Source of the DNA: Mytilus trossulus
Lineage: Eukaryota; Mollusca; Bivalvia; Mytilida; Mytilidae
Direction of reading: 5' to 3'
Assembly (NCBI RefSeq): GCF_036588685.1
Contig: NC_086375.1
Span: 52,646,955 to 52,710,954, forward strand
Length of the DNA stretch: 64,000 nt
Position 1 is the first letter of the stretch. Every line of letters begins with the position of its first letter. Shown here piece by piece: positions 11,861 to 24,345 of this stretch. The notes beneath the pieces are model-generated. The model was not told the origin of the DNA. It was given only the letters and a program-made list of their open reading frames with translations, and did not search any database. The translations under genes were made by a program, and so were the position numbers.

Positions 11861-13359
11861 AAAAATGGTTGAACGAAATAAAAAAAAAAAATCTAGATAA
11901 GAGACTTAAATGGCTGAACTGCACGAATGTTACATAACCAATGAAAATTATTCAAATTTATGATTACATATGAAGTGGTCACGGTTAAAAATAATAAAAA
12001 AAAAAAACACCGTTTTAAACATATAAAGATATGCGTATTTTATGTGATTGTCAAGTTCAAGAATCTAGGTTGATAGTATAACGTAAAATTGGAACCATCC
12101 TTTGAAATTTTACTCATTATACTATCATCCGGTTTGCCTTTAGTACAACCTGGTAAAAATTAACTAACACAAATTCTAATTCTTGAATAAAAATACTTTT
12201 TATCTTTTGTCTTTTGTTTCACGGTTTCAAAAGTATGCGAATTTTTACCTTTCTATACATGATATTTTGATGTACACGTTTTTGGACTTTTTGGCATTTG
12301 CTTGATTGCTAATTTGAGCTTTGCTTAAAACCAAACACAACTCTCATATTATTTTTGAGAGGTACATATATGAAGAAGAAGTGAGGTAACCATAACGAAT
12401 CATAAGCTAACGAGAAACATTATAAACATTTAGAATGCAGCAACCAGTGTTCAATAATAGACAGTTGTCCGACTTTATATCGTTTAGAGTCTATAATTAA
12501 AAGAATAAATTTATTAAAAAAATATCAAAGATCTATCATCAAAATAAATTCACATATATCGCGAAGAAATATATGACGTACGACAACTACTATCGAGGTC
12601 CCTGTTCTCCAGTTTCCAAATCAAACTCCGTTGACATTTGTCACATGACCATTAATGGATGCTTGTTTACATGAGTTGTTGATGTATATACGTTACATGA
12701 AGGTTTTTGGTGTAGATTTGTTTGCCCTAGGTCCACAAAAAGTACTCAATAAACTGAAAGATCAGTGTAAGCCAAGTGTTTCGCAAATTTCTGAAAAGCA
12801 AATTAACAAAATAAAATTTGCAAATTGAATGATTGTGTACTTAACCTTTAGAAATTATTATTCAAATAAAACTATTGCTTTTGTGCTGTTCAGGATATCA
12901 GTTACTAGAAACAAATAGAGCATCGGCTTTTGTTGTGGGATGTATAGATTCGCTGCAACGCCCGGTCAGCGTTTTCGATGATCTGATGTATTAAGCACTT
13001 TTTTTTTTTACGTCGTTATACTTTTAAACATTGTCTCAGGTTATTGACATGGTTTGGCGCCAGCAACTTGAACTATTTTAGCCAGATTGAAGTGTTTTAA
13101 TATTATTCATGTCGGAGCCTTTTATAGCCATCTGTTGTAAATGTGTGTTTTGGTCATTTCCAAGTAAAAGAATATTGTTATCTATTATAATAAGAGAGTT
13201 TACATAAGTTGACAGAAGTTATTTCTAGTGTTTAGTATATCGAATGAGTAATTAACGTACGTTTTACTTTATGCTATTAGTTATTAGTTATATCGATAAC
13301 GTCGTATATGGCGCAACTTTGTCATGTATTGTTCAGAACGTTACCGTTGGGTCAATATT
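11861..13359. other. Non-coding interval
   Basis: AT-rich sequence without supported genes. The promoter or 5' exon of the minus-strand coiled-coil gene is expected somewhere here but cannot be pinpointed. Confidence 0.4.
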
Positions 13360-13363
13360 TTAA

Positions 13364-13981
13364 GGGCATACGATACAGTTTTGATCCTGTATTTACAAGT
13401 CCGTGAAAATTTGCATGTAGGCTATTTTTTACCTGATTAAATCAAATATTTAATAAAAAATATACCTTCATGTGCTACTTTTTGAGTAAAATGAGGTCGA
13501 AATTTTGTATATTTGCTCAAAATTCAGATTTGTGGCCATAATTTCTTTTTCGAAAGAAAGACATAACTTTTTTGTTATAAAAGATAAACACAAATTGTTT
13601 TTTGTTAAATAATCGGAAATTTCTGTATTTTATAAGTATCCGAAAAAATTATGCATTTTTTTTCAGAAATAACTCCAGTTTCATCAAATGTTCATGAATT
13701 GAGGAAAATACGTCATTTTTTGCTGCATGTTTATAAAAATTAAAAAAAACCTCTATTTACAGTTTTATAAAATTTGGGTCACATAATCTCCCAGCAAAAT
13801 GAAACAAAATGCCGTTTTGAAAAATAGGGGTCCATGAACTCGTTTTCAAATTAAATCAGTTTGAATGATCAAAATCAGTCGAAAAATGCATCTTTTCCCG
13901 ATATGTCACAGTTTGACGTCGCGAAAATAACAAATTACGTTAGCAACGTCATTACCTTTCCTGTAACTGTATCGTATGCCC
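13364..13981. mobile_element. piggyBac-type MITE (TTAA target, 17-bp TIR)
   Basis: The ends are GGGCATACGATACAGTT and its exact reverse complement, each flanked by TTAA (13360-13363 and 13982-13985). The 618-bp interior is AT-rich with no transposase. A TTAA duplication is the hallmark of piggyBac-superfamily insertion. The family assignment is inference from the target site only. Confidence 0.7.
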
Positions 13982-13985
13982 TTAA

Positions 13986-16239
13986 GCGTGAACCCAAAAG
14001 TGTTCATTTGAGAGCTCTTAACTGGAAGAATTTAAAATGTGTCTAGATTTGATTATTCATAAGATTGTATTATTATAAGCATTTTGAGTCGAGGACTCCT
14101 ATATTTTATGTAAGCGTTTTACGTTATGTTTTTTTTCCTGCTTAGAATATTTACTTCCGGTAATTTGAAATAAATACGAGTGCAACGTCACGTTAGTCAG
14201 TCTTTGCTGTGTTTACCTTTGGGTTGCAGCAAGGCTCGTCCCGGGGGTCCTAGAGGTAAGAAGCAGCGCATTAGCTGTATGCCTTGCATTTATTTACCGT
14301 ATTTATCATTGTAATATTTTAAAGATAATCCCAGTTGACCCGTACGAAAATACATGATAAAGATTATTATTTTAGTAGTTTCGTCCCGTATGTTTATTAT
14401 GTATTATTGTTGGAATATTGTACTTGTATGGAAAAATTTCGGCTGTATAATAAAAGTATCATTTTTACTATTGATCATTTATTCACGCTACCAATGACGA
14501 GAGAGAACAGACAACAGATTTAATTTGACGTCCGTATTTATTTATTACTCCGTATGTTTACTAGTTTTATGAGTATTCGTATTTGCTGGCTTTATAACTA
14601 TATCAAAACATAGCAAGAAGCAGAATTTACGACACCATCTATACGGTATGGGTTTTTACTCATTATTCGGAGCTGTACGGTTGCCTATAATTACTTACCT
14701 CCACTTTATTTGAAATTAGTTGGACAGTTGTTTCAAAGGCAATCATACCACATGACATGGGAATAAAGTTATAGTCACTACATGTATTCTTCCGATTGGC
14801 AGTGCAATTGAAGAGGGGTGTCTGTATGGTTATGCGGGATTTACGAGTTCACAGACAATTCCGGCCAGAATGGGCCGAAGTTAAATCCAATGCCTCGATT
14901 TCGCAGTTGTAGTCAAAATTCAATCGTCTTTGAACGACCTTTATTACATGACCTACCTATTGTGTGTATTGGTACTTTGATCGCGTTCTCAACATGCATG
15001 AACTATGTGCAAATGGACATTTGGCATCCGTTAATAAATGCATCGATATAAATAACTGTAATGGCAGATAAAGACGAGTGGAACGCGTGCATTTAAAATT
15101 GACAGAGGAAAATTCGACACGAACTCAATCGGAGTGGTGTGAATAAGTATTACCTAACTAATAACTTGAAGATTTTTCCGTTTTAAAAACCTTGTCAACA
15201 AAGTAACTTCAATTGGCACTCGATATTTACGAAAAAGCATCAAAATGATAAAAAAAATATACGTATGTCTTAACATAAATATTCCTATTATATCAAATTA
15301 AACGGAAACAGATTAGTTTAGCAGAACCTTTAAGTATATGTTTATTACATTATCTTAATATTTCAACAGAAAAAACAAAGAACATAATTTACTTTTTGCA
15401 CATTTTTAAAGCACATAACATATAAAACTCACCATTTGAAATGAACAGTCAATATATTGAAGTTTTATCTATCTTAGTTCTCTTATACCTCAAATGAAAA
15501 TAACTTTGTATATAATCTTGTTCAGATGTCATTCAAGTAAATATGTATTATTGATAACTTCATAATCTTGTTTAAAGGGCATTAAATTTATTCAATACAC
15601 ATCTATAAAGTATTTATAAAGAATTTACAATTGATTTTTGAACAATAACCAAGTTTTAAACTTAGCAGACCATAACTTAGTTTACTTAATGAAGGATTAA
15701 TACCGTTTTAATAACAGAATCCCAATTAAATATTAAGACGCTAAAAGCATAATTATTCGAGGGATTTAGCTTCCTCAATGCGATTTTAAAAACATTTTCT
15801 TTTAATTATTGAAACTTTTCATACCATAGCTTATTTTTACACAGGAATCAACATGCTGAAATTGTTCTTTTGTGGTTTTCTTCATTTTGTAGTACGTTTC
15901 CCCTCGCTTCATTTGTTCCAACTAAATTAACCGTTATTTTCAATTTTGCCTTTTTTTTCATAAAACGACACAATTATATTAAAAGGTAATTATTATTACT
16001 TTTTGGAATCGGTAGATTCTACCCGAAATGAAACTTCTCGCTCAAGTCGATCATGCTATAATGATTTAAACAAGCTAAACAGTTCAACCAGAAGTCCCTT
16101 ATCAATTCGTTTAACTTACATGTAAAGTGATTTAGAGCTTAGGCATTGTTGTGGACCGCATGTTTATCATGTTTTTTATTAAATTTTTTTCGATCGTCTC
16201 AAGCATTAAGAGTTGTCATTGATAAATGAATGGTTATAA
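13986..16239. other. Non-coding interval
   Basis: No gene supported. Small frames at 14335-14523 and 14818-15051 lack splice context and recognisable motifs. A GC-richer patch at 14215-14260 (GTCCCGGGGGTCCTAG) is unexplained. Confidence 0.4.
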
Positions 16240-16392
16240 ATAAAGGTTTGGCTAGCTATAATACCAACTTCAATTCCAAGTCAGGAATATGACATTTGTT
16301 ACCCATTTGTTTGATGTGTGCTTTTAATTTTGTTATCTGATAAAAGACTTTCCAATTCGAATATTCCTCGGGGTTCGGTGATTTACTTATTA
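16240..16392 (-). repeat. Dispersed repeat family A, reverse copy
   Basis: The minus strand carries 'CCGAGGAATATTCGAATTGG', then 'AAATGTCATATTCCTGACTT', as in the other family A copies. It lies just left of the palindrome array. Confidence 0.6.
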
Positions 16393-16529
16393 ACGGAAGC
16401 CGATTTTGATTTTAAACATATTTTATTCATTAAGATATGAAAAGGATTGAGCAACAGGCACAGCCTATAAAAGCTCTCTCCATAAAGCTTTTTTTTTATC
16501 GGAAGCCGATAAGGGTCATTAAAAAAAAA

Positions 16530-16715
16530 TGTCGTAAATACGACATAGCATGTCGTAAATACGACATAGCATGTCGTAATTTCGACATAACATGTCGTTT
16601 AACGACATCGCTATGTCGTAATTTCGACAAAATATGTCGTTATTTCGACATTGCTATGTCGTAATTTTGACATCGCTATGTCGTTATTTCGACATTGCAT
16701 GTCGTAATAACGACA
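16530..16715. repeat. Tandem array of nine TGTCGT...ACGACA palindromes
   Basis: Nine consecutive 15-16-nt units (such as TGTCGTAAATACGACA, TGTCGTAATTTCGACA, TGTCGTTATTTCGACA) are separated by 5-6-nt linkers (TAGCA, TAACA, TCGCTA, TTGCTA). Almost every unit keeps the TGTCG/CGACA arms while the centre varies. The period is about 21 nt, roughly two helical turns. Confidence 0.9.
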
Positions 16716-16738
16716 TCGCTACATATATAAAAGAATAT

Positions 16739-16848
16739 GTACTATGATTGCCAAGAGACTAAATGACACAGAAATCAACAACTTAAGGTCATCATAATGC
16801 CCCCAAAAATTAGAAAAGCCGCCACATAGTCAGCTATAAAAGAGGAAC

Positions 16849-16850
<2 letters not shown>
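16739..16850 (+). repeat. Dispersed repeat family B (fragment)
   Basis: It begins 'CTATGATTGCCAAGAGAC' and continues 'AAATGACACAGAAATCAACA' to 'TAGTCAGCTATAAAAGAGG'. It shares ordered phrases with the fuller copy at 29889-30065. Internal deletions distinguish the two. Confidence 0.6.

Positions 16851-16881
<31 letters not shown>
16851..16881 (+). repeat. (GA)n microsatellite
   Basis: About 15 uninterrupted GA dinucleotides at the 3' edge of the family B copy, a common position for microsatellite growth next to a dispersed element. Confidence 0.95.
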
Positions 16882-16883
<2 letters not shown>

Positions 16884-18104
16884 CTCAAATGCTGTGTGGC
16901 AGAGAGTGTTATTAATTAATTATTAGCTCCCTTGGTAAAACTCCAAACTTCATATTTAATGTATTTCATTGTTGAATAATTTCATGAAGCTTTATAAGTA
17001 TATATATATTTGTTAATTGCATAGCTTTTGCTATTTAAATTCATTGGTTAAAGATATTTATCTATATTGTAAAGTTTAATATTTGCATCGTCGCAAAATC
17101 TTTCGTCACCTTCTTTGGTTGCCTTTTGTGAGAAACTCTTATATTTTAAAGATTCCGTAATGAATAACACCGACCGTGCAAGGGCTGTTTAGCCAGTCAA
17201 GTACGTTATAGATTTGGATTGACATGAAAACGTCTGCGGGCCGGTGGTATGATGGTGGTAATAATCTAGGAATAGTTGGAGCGAATAATAGGTGGAAAAT
17301 CATGAAATTCAGTCCTCCTAAGGCTAGCTAGCCAGCTTCCACCTCCCTTTATATAAGCGCAAACTACATGCCTCTTGTAATGAGTGTTAATTGATATATT
17401 ATTTACTCTATATGTACTTTCGAACGGTGGGCACGATGTTCCTACAACCCCTAGGATTTTAAAACAGAATCTTCGAAATTTTATTCACCAAACAAAATAA
17501 AAATGTTAGAAAACATGAACCAATATTTAAACAAATTCAATTCATGTTTAAAATTACGTTTGTACATCAATTGATCATACACTTAGTAATATCTAGTATA
17601 TTTGAGGATTAAAATAACAAAGCTATGTAAAAAAACGGATGTCCAACGTTACATTTATGAAAAACTGTTTTAACTCTTTTGTATAGTGATCCTACTTCTT
17701 ATTCTCTGATCTTCTTGATTCTTGGAAGGAACAACGACGTGTCGGTTCTTTGTGGCGTTAAAGCCGTTATTTTGCCCAATTTCATTTGACTCGGTGGCTG
17801 CATATTAAGCTGTAATTAGAAAAATGTCCAACGACGTTTTTCGTTAACTCAACGACTGAAAGTATTTATAAGCAGATATAGCAGAAAATATGATAAAAAG
17901 AGTAAGACAAAATTAATATCTTCCAAAAGTACAAATATGTGCCTCATTGTTTGCGAGTTCAAATAATGCTGATTCATAAAATCTTCTCTACACATTTAAA
18001 ACGCGATTTGAAAATTCGATTTATATATTTTTTATAATTGATCAAAACAAAAGTTAGATACACGAAGAGTAAAAAATTCCAACATTCTTTTCTTATTAAT
18101 GCCT
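16882..18104. other. Non-coding interval
   Basis: No gene, RNA or clear repeat supported. A short GC-richer stretch lies at 17225-17345 without coding signs. Confidence 0.4.
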
Positions 18105-18260
18105 CGTTCACACGGACATTTAATTCGAATTGAATTCGAATCGAATGCGAATTGAATTCGCAAATCGCGTTTACACACTCTTCTTTTTTAATTCAAATTG
18201 ATTCGAATTGGCTAATTCGAATTGATTCAAGTTGGCTAATACCAATGATCTAATTCGCAT
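18105..18260. repeat. TTCGAATT-rich palindromic repeat
   Basis: The segment opens with 'CGTTCACACGGACATTTAA' and then contains overlapping copies of ATTCGAATTGAATTCGAAT-like sequence, with TTCGAATT or GAATTC occurring many times within 150 nt. It is self-complementary at short scale. It may be a fragment of a dispersed element; no terminal repeats were found. Confidence 0.5.
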
Positions 18261-18634
18261 AAGAAATACGCTTTTGTGAATACGAATTAAAAGTTAACGT
18301 CGTTTGGACAGTCAAGCGAATTTGACGCGCATTGTAAAGTCGTCACTTCAGTAAGGTAACTTCGTATTGTAGAAACATCGTGTCTAACGTTTGAAAGTAG
18401 ATATAGAGCAATCAATTCTTCCATTCACGCTCATATCCAGGAGTCATGTACGTTTCGCCTATTCTCAGGGAGGAGGAATGTTTGGCTTGCCTATGTACTG
18501 GCCTCTAAAATGCGAATTGAAATTTATGTTGCGGAAGTACTCCGAAATAGATCAACAATTCAAACGAGAATCTCTTTACTGTATATATATACTCGAAAAA
18601 AATACTCGAAATAATTAAATTCTAAAAAAGTTAT

Positions 18635-18860
18635 GGTAGAAAGAAAGTAAGTAGTAAGTAAGTAAATTTTATTGAGAGTCGGCCATGCTATGAACAAATT
18701 CACACAGCAAACGTGAGCTCTCTAGAGCTCTAAACCGACTTGATAATTAAGTAACAAATAACAAATTAAAAGCACATTTGACAGACTACACATATAAATA
18801 GGGTATGCATGAATTACTGCCTAAACACTCTTATCTTACTCAAAGAACGGACTCACATCC
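18635..18860 (+). repeat. (TAAG)n-headed dispersed repeat, probable non-LTR element end
   Basis: AGTAAGTAGTAAGTAAGTAA is followed by 'TTTATTGAGAGTCGGCCATG'. This arrangement mirrors the (ACTT)n segment at 985-1045 on the other strand and suggests a SINE or LINE 3' end. Confidence 0.4.
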
Positions 18861-19559
18861 CAATATTTAAATAAACACAATTTCAGATAACGAAAAGCTG
18901 TTAAACCAAAAGACATCACTGAAAGATATATCAACTCAATGAAACTAATTTTAAAGTCACTGGTTAGCAAATGTATCTTTTAATTCGCCCTTTTGTGTAT
19001 TATTTTCGTGATTGTACATAATCCTGTATAAATACATGGCAATTACAACTAAAGTTCAGTACTTAATTTAAATCGTATAAAGTACCTGTCTGGATAACAT
19101 AACAATGAGATGCTTAACACAATCAAATGAAATTTTAACATATTTGAACAACACTATCAATGAGAGGCGTCATACCAAAACTGTAGTAATGCAGTACATT
19201 TTATGGCTCACATATTTTTTTAACGACAGGTTTTTTTTTCTGGTAAAAGGATGACAACTCTTGTGTCTTTTTTCTAGCTGCTTTTAACTGTACTAGTGTG
19301 CATAAACGTTGTTTTCGTGGAGTGAATACACTCTGGTCTATATGTCATTGTGTGCTTTGTTACATATTTGTATGTTTATTTTAGTGATTAAGATTATTAA
19401 CCAATGTTGACTGCTGTAGTTTTGACATTTTTACCTAGTATTCCTGTTTGTTTTGTTCACGTATCGTTGTCAAAATAATGGAATTTGATGTGACTGACAT
19501 ACGAGTGAGAGTTTTAGCTAGCTTGGTTAAAAAGTATTCAGAATGTATACGTGTCATGT
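18861..19559. other. Non-coding interval
   Basis: Nothing supported; AT-rich single-copy-looking sequence. Confidence 0.4.
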
Positions 19560-19775
19560 AATAAAAGGGAAAATCACAAAAATACTGAAGAAAATTAAAA
19601 AACGAGAGTTCCTAATCAAATGGCAAAATCAAAATCTCACACATCAAACGAATAGATAACAACTGTCATATTCCTGACTTAGTACAGGCATTTTCTTATG
19701 TAGAAAATGGTGGATTGAACCTGGTTCTATAACTCTTTTGTAAAACTGTCATTCATGATACCATTAATCTCTCAT
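19560..19775 (+). repeat. Dispersed repeat family A, well-preserved copy
   Basis: It contains 'CCTAATCAAATGGCAAAATC', 'AACTGTCATATTCCTGACTT', 'AGTACAGGCATTTTCTTATG' and 'TAGAAAATGGTGGATTGAAC' in order, matching the copy at 21795-22010 closely. Confidence 0.75.
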
Positions 19776-21794
19776 GTAGATATCAGTAAATGCGACTAAT
19801 CACCAGTTTTTCTTCCTACCATAAGACCCATAAAATTCTACTTATTGAGCATAACATGTTTACCCTTTTGATGACCCTAAGATTACCTGAAGTTTAAGTG
19901 GTTTTATTTTTTATTTTTCTGTGTAATTATTTGTATACAATTATTTGTCTCTTCGTCATTTTGATTTCAAACTGGAAACCTAATAGACAGCTAAACACTA
20001 CTTTCTTGTAGATTACATGAATTTTTTAATTACGCTCTTTACGTTCCCTTTTTAAATAGTATTTTCCCATTTTTTAATATTTAATTCTTATATTAAACAG
20101 ATAAACAAATTTCACCCAACCGTAAAGTATGATTTTGGCAATATGTGTTGTTACAGTTCTGTATAGAACATAAATCTTTTGACTGTCATGAAGTTGAAGA
20201 ATAAGATAACCTGTTGTATGAACATGATTCGTTGACGCAAAACACCTCCTTTAAGCGTACTTATATTAAGTTACTATACATCACGAGGGATTTTGATTCA
20301 CGTTTGTAATGCGTGAACAAGATTGCTGTACACATAAATATTATGAAACATTTATATAAGCAGCTTTTAAAAAACGTTATGCTAAAGTCTTAAGGATATT
20401 ATTATATCAGTATGTATTTATATTTTGTTGTTGACGTGAATGGTTTTTTTTTAATAATTTTTGACATACAAAATCTATGAAAAGCAAACTAATCCATATA
20501 CATAACAAAATTCACAAAAAGCATGGAGCTGTACAGTTTTAATCAGATGTTTTCGTGAATTATTATGTTTTAATTTTAAGTAAAATTGAAGATGCAAATT
20601 TGTGTAAATTCTCCTTATTTATGTCCTTCTCCGATAAAAAAAATCCTGTAGTAACTTACTAAGAAGACTTTGAAAAAGACGTTACTTAGTAGAAAAACTT
20701 ATCCATTTGTCTTTTTTAACAATAAATATGTGTAAACTAAAACGTACTAAGAGAATTACACGTTAGCAGTTATTGGGAATGTTTATTCCCCTGTCGACGG
20801 AATGGTACAAAAACTGAGACGGTAGCAATACTGTTTTTATCAAACACAGTATCAGTTTGATGACTCAATTTGTCCTCGAATTGTAATTATAAGACAGTCA
20901 GTTTTGTTTCTATGTCATTACTGTGTTTATCGTATTGAAGGTGGTCCCGAGCAGGAAGCAGTTCTTAATATGGGGAGGGGGTGTTTCCTCATCTCTATCT
21001 GATTCCTATTCACTCATTTCGTCCGAGTTTCATGGCACCCCTTTTAAAATATTTCACTTGTCAATTCAAATGTTCATTTATTTTCGCGTATTTTTCAATT
21101 AAAATCTTAAACCTTAAACTCAACACCTTCATTTATACATGTATATGTAGTTGTTGTTGGACTATTAGTAACCGAGGTTAGCAAAAGGTCTCCAGTAAGT
21201 ACTTTAGTACTTGCTTCTTCCTTGTAATACAGTCTTCAAAAGCAGTCTCCTTTCTAACATGGTAATAAACTCACTGAATTTACTATCATTATAAACTATC
21301 AAATGTTCCAGCGGCATGTTATCGGGGATTAAGAAATATTCATTGGGTGAGGTTCTTTATTTGTTCATTTTTTACATAACATCACGACTCACTTATTAGA
21401 ATGCGGAAGATCAATAATGATCCTCCTTGAATAAATTGCCTATCCTTAAAGAGCTTAATATGATGTCTTCCTTGTAATTACTGTATTTGCAAAGTGGTTA
21501 CTACTTCAGTAATCTAAAATTCATCTTGAAAAATATCATATTATAATATATGTGTCATTAGAATAAGCTCACAACAATAATGAAATGTCGGACACTTTCA
21601 TGTATCAGTACTTACCGTAGATATTAAACAATGTCTGTAAAGGCTTGACTAATTGAAAGTGACCAAAAGAGAGTAAAAAAACACAAAAAACAAACATTAA
21701 AACTCATGAGACGAAAATAAACTGTTTGAACGAATTTTAGTCTTTAATGCTAGAGCAAATGTTTGTCTACCATAACCCCATAATATTCCGATGC
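19776..21794. other. Non-coding interval
   Basis: AT-rich; small frames (for example 20981-21181) lack splice context or recognisable motifs. No gene supported. Confidence 0.4.
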
Positions 21795-22015
21795 AGTAAA
21801 AAATTAAATCACAAAAATACTGAACTCCGAGGAAAATTCAAAACGGAATGCCCCTAATCAAATGGCAAAATCAAAAGCGCAAAAACATTCAACGAATGGA
21901 AGCAACTGTCATATTCCTGACTTAGTAAAGGCATTTTCGTATGTAGAAAATGGTGGAGTAGATCTTGTTTTAAAGCTAGCTTAACCTCTCACTTGTATGA
22001 CAATCGCATCAAATT
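21795..22015 (+). repeat. Dispersed repeat family A, best-preserved copy
   Basis: Ordered phrases: 'AAATACTGAACTCCGAGGAA', 'CCTAATCAAATGGCAAAATC', 'CAACTGTCATATTCCTGACT', 'AGTAAAGGCATTTTCGTATG' and 'TAGAAAATGGTGGAG'. Used as the reference for the family in this window. Confidence 0.75.
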
Positions 22016-22674
22016 TAATTTTATTGATAACGATGCGTGAACAAAACAAACAGATATGAAAGGTTAAAATGCAAAATATAGAGCAGTTCACATTATTTTA
22101 TAATTTTAAATCACTAAAAAAAAAATGTGTAAAAAAGAAGCACAAAATGGCATGTTGACCAAGCATAAAAAAGTAAAAGGCTAAAATATAAATCTTGACT
22201 TGCAAATTTTCCATCTCTATTTGAAATACTAACGTGATTGTGTGTGATTATGCCAATACATTCATAGAGTGTCGAAAAATAAAAGTAAATGAGCCTTTGC
22301 AATTTTATTATTCAAAATGTGTAGGTATTCTTTTCCATTAGGACTCACAAAAGCAAATTGCTTATTTCTTCATGCCAACTTTGACCAATGAATCAAACGT
22401 ATTTAACGTTCAGCATCGTGTATGATCCCAAAATACCATAATGATTTATAACTTTATTATAACATTTATTTTATATTTTAATAAGCAAAATAAACGGGCA
22501 TCACGTATGTTTGTATAAATATGACTGTCTGTATATGCATCAGGAAGTTATCACTTTAACAATTAGATGCATTACTACATAGTATCTACTTTGTGTAACA
22601 TTTAGATTTCTAAAAACCATAAGAAGGAAGCGCTGCGCCCATGCAATTATCCCTATCCAAATGAGATGCTTTTG

Positions 22675-22750
22675 ATTGGCCATTTAATTGATTATACCAC
22701 TTAACACTTCATAATAAGGGGTATATAACAACAGGGCAAAACAAAGAAAA
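22675..22750 (+). promoter_or_regulatory. Core promoter of the attacin-like precursor gene
   Basis: An inverted CCAAT box (ATTGG, 22675-22679) lies about 45 bp upstream of a TATA box (TATATAA within GGTATATAAC, 22722-22728). A start site about 25-30 bp downstream falls near 22750. The stretch is followed by a short exon ending in a consensus donor (AC|GTAAGT). No clear NF-kB decamer was found in the 300 bp upstream by eye. Confidence 0.55.
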
Positions 22751-22782
22751 CATAAGACCACGCAGCAACAACACCGAATTAC
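22750..22782 (+). other. Predicted non-coding exon 1 of the attacin-like gene
   Basis: About 33 nt (including CCACGCAGCAACAACACCG) between the predicted start site and the donor GTAAGT at 22783. It holds no ATG. Joined to 24336 it would remove a 1.55-kb intron. The start is inferred from the TATA position. Confidence 0.45.
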
Positions 22783-23589
22783 GTAAGTCTACATCTGATT
22801 TTTATGTTAATTTATATGTGCTAATATTGAACGATTGAATATTGTTGCGTTTCCCACAACATAGCTTTAACGAGGTATTTTATACATAAGTATGTGATGA
22901 ATATGACAGAAAACAGAAAACAATTGAATAATACAGTGATAACTAATTATAACACATGCATTTGTATACCATACTTACTAAGAGTTCTATGTATACGGGA
23001 CAAATCAACAGAAAATTATAGTCGTCTTCAATATTGTTCATATTACAACATCTACCAAAACTAAGAATTTTGTCATATAGACCTCTTTCTAAATTGAAAT
23101 TTGTAAGTAATTTTGTATTAACATCATACATATATATATACCGGTCAAGTAAAAAAAACAGATATTTTTTACGTTTGGACCTTTAATGCCTTACTCAAGT
23201 GTACAGTACGGATTTTGTGCATTGTTGACAGCCGTATACGTTGACCTATACTATAGCTACTAACATTCACGTCATTTTGTTCAAGGGTGGATAATTTTTT
23301 TCGTTTGAAAATTCAAATTATACCAGATCTCCTAATTTTTATTATTATTAATTACATGAACTATTAACATACGGTGTAGTTACCAAATGTCTGCCAAACC
23401 CTTTATTTTTATGTTTATTTTTTTCTATTGTATTGACGGTGTAGAATGTTCATTCTTAATAAATGTACAAATGCAATTATTATTTTAATATTCAATATGG
23501 ATAGTATGCATATTGCTCATAGTGCGATTTGAATTGCCCGCCCATCAATGTCAATATAACGGATCAATTGACAATTGTCATACAAGTGG

Positions 23590-23760
23590 GAGCTTTAGTT
23601 AGCTTTAAAACGTTGTTAAACCTCAAACTTTTCTTTAGAAAATGCCTGTTACAAGTATGGAATATGACATTTGTTTCGTTGGTTGAAATAGTCGAGAATT
23701 TGACTTATAAGGTTATTATGAGCTTCCCACTTTTCCCGACGTAGTCGGTATAGTTTCGGT
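23590..23760 (-). repeat. Dispersed repeat family A, diverged reverse copy
   Basis: The minus strand shows 'AAATGTCATATTCCATACTT' and 'GTAACAGGCATTTTC', lying within intron 1 of the attacin-like gene. Confidence 0.5.
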
Positions 23761-24345
23761 TTGTGCCCTTTGAACTTAAGGACGCTTAACTATGGCAACA
23801 GAATACGCATGCTCGAAAATCCTTTCTGTGATTGGACAAAATGCTGTCATGGTGGGTGATTTGGTTGTGTTTCAACAAATGTCTCGTTAATTATATCGTG
23901 ATGGAAAGCAAGTGAAAAACTATAAATATTTGAACTAGATCTTACAAAGATTTCTATTTCTATTTTATTTATATTTTTATTCAAATAATTGTTTCTCCGC
24001 TAGCTCTTTGCATCCATGACAGCTGTTTATTCGGGACAATTATATATTTTTTAATGAAAACTTTGTTGTACGAACGTACATGACTTTTAGAACGCACCTA
24101 CGCATGTGAGATTTCCGCGGGATTTAATTAAAGAGGTCCTGCATCATTGTGCTTCTAGGGTTATTGAAATGATAGTTTTAAACACATACTCAAATTTAAA
24201 TACGTCGGATATATTTTTTAAAGATAGTTTTTGTTTAATTTACCTTGGAGTTTGTTATTTTTTAAATTTCAATAAATCCAAAAGTTAATCGACGATAATC
24301 CTGTCAACTGGTTTACAATTACCAATATCTTTTAGGTATGCCAAT

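Noticed and set aside
16530..16715. CRISPR-like repeat array
   Set aside because: Repeats are 16 nt with 5-6-nt linkers, far from repeat-spacer architecture, and the DNA is clearly eukaryotic.
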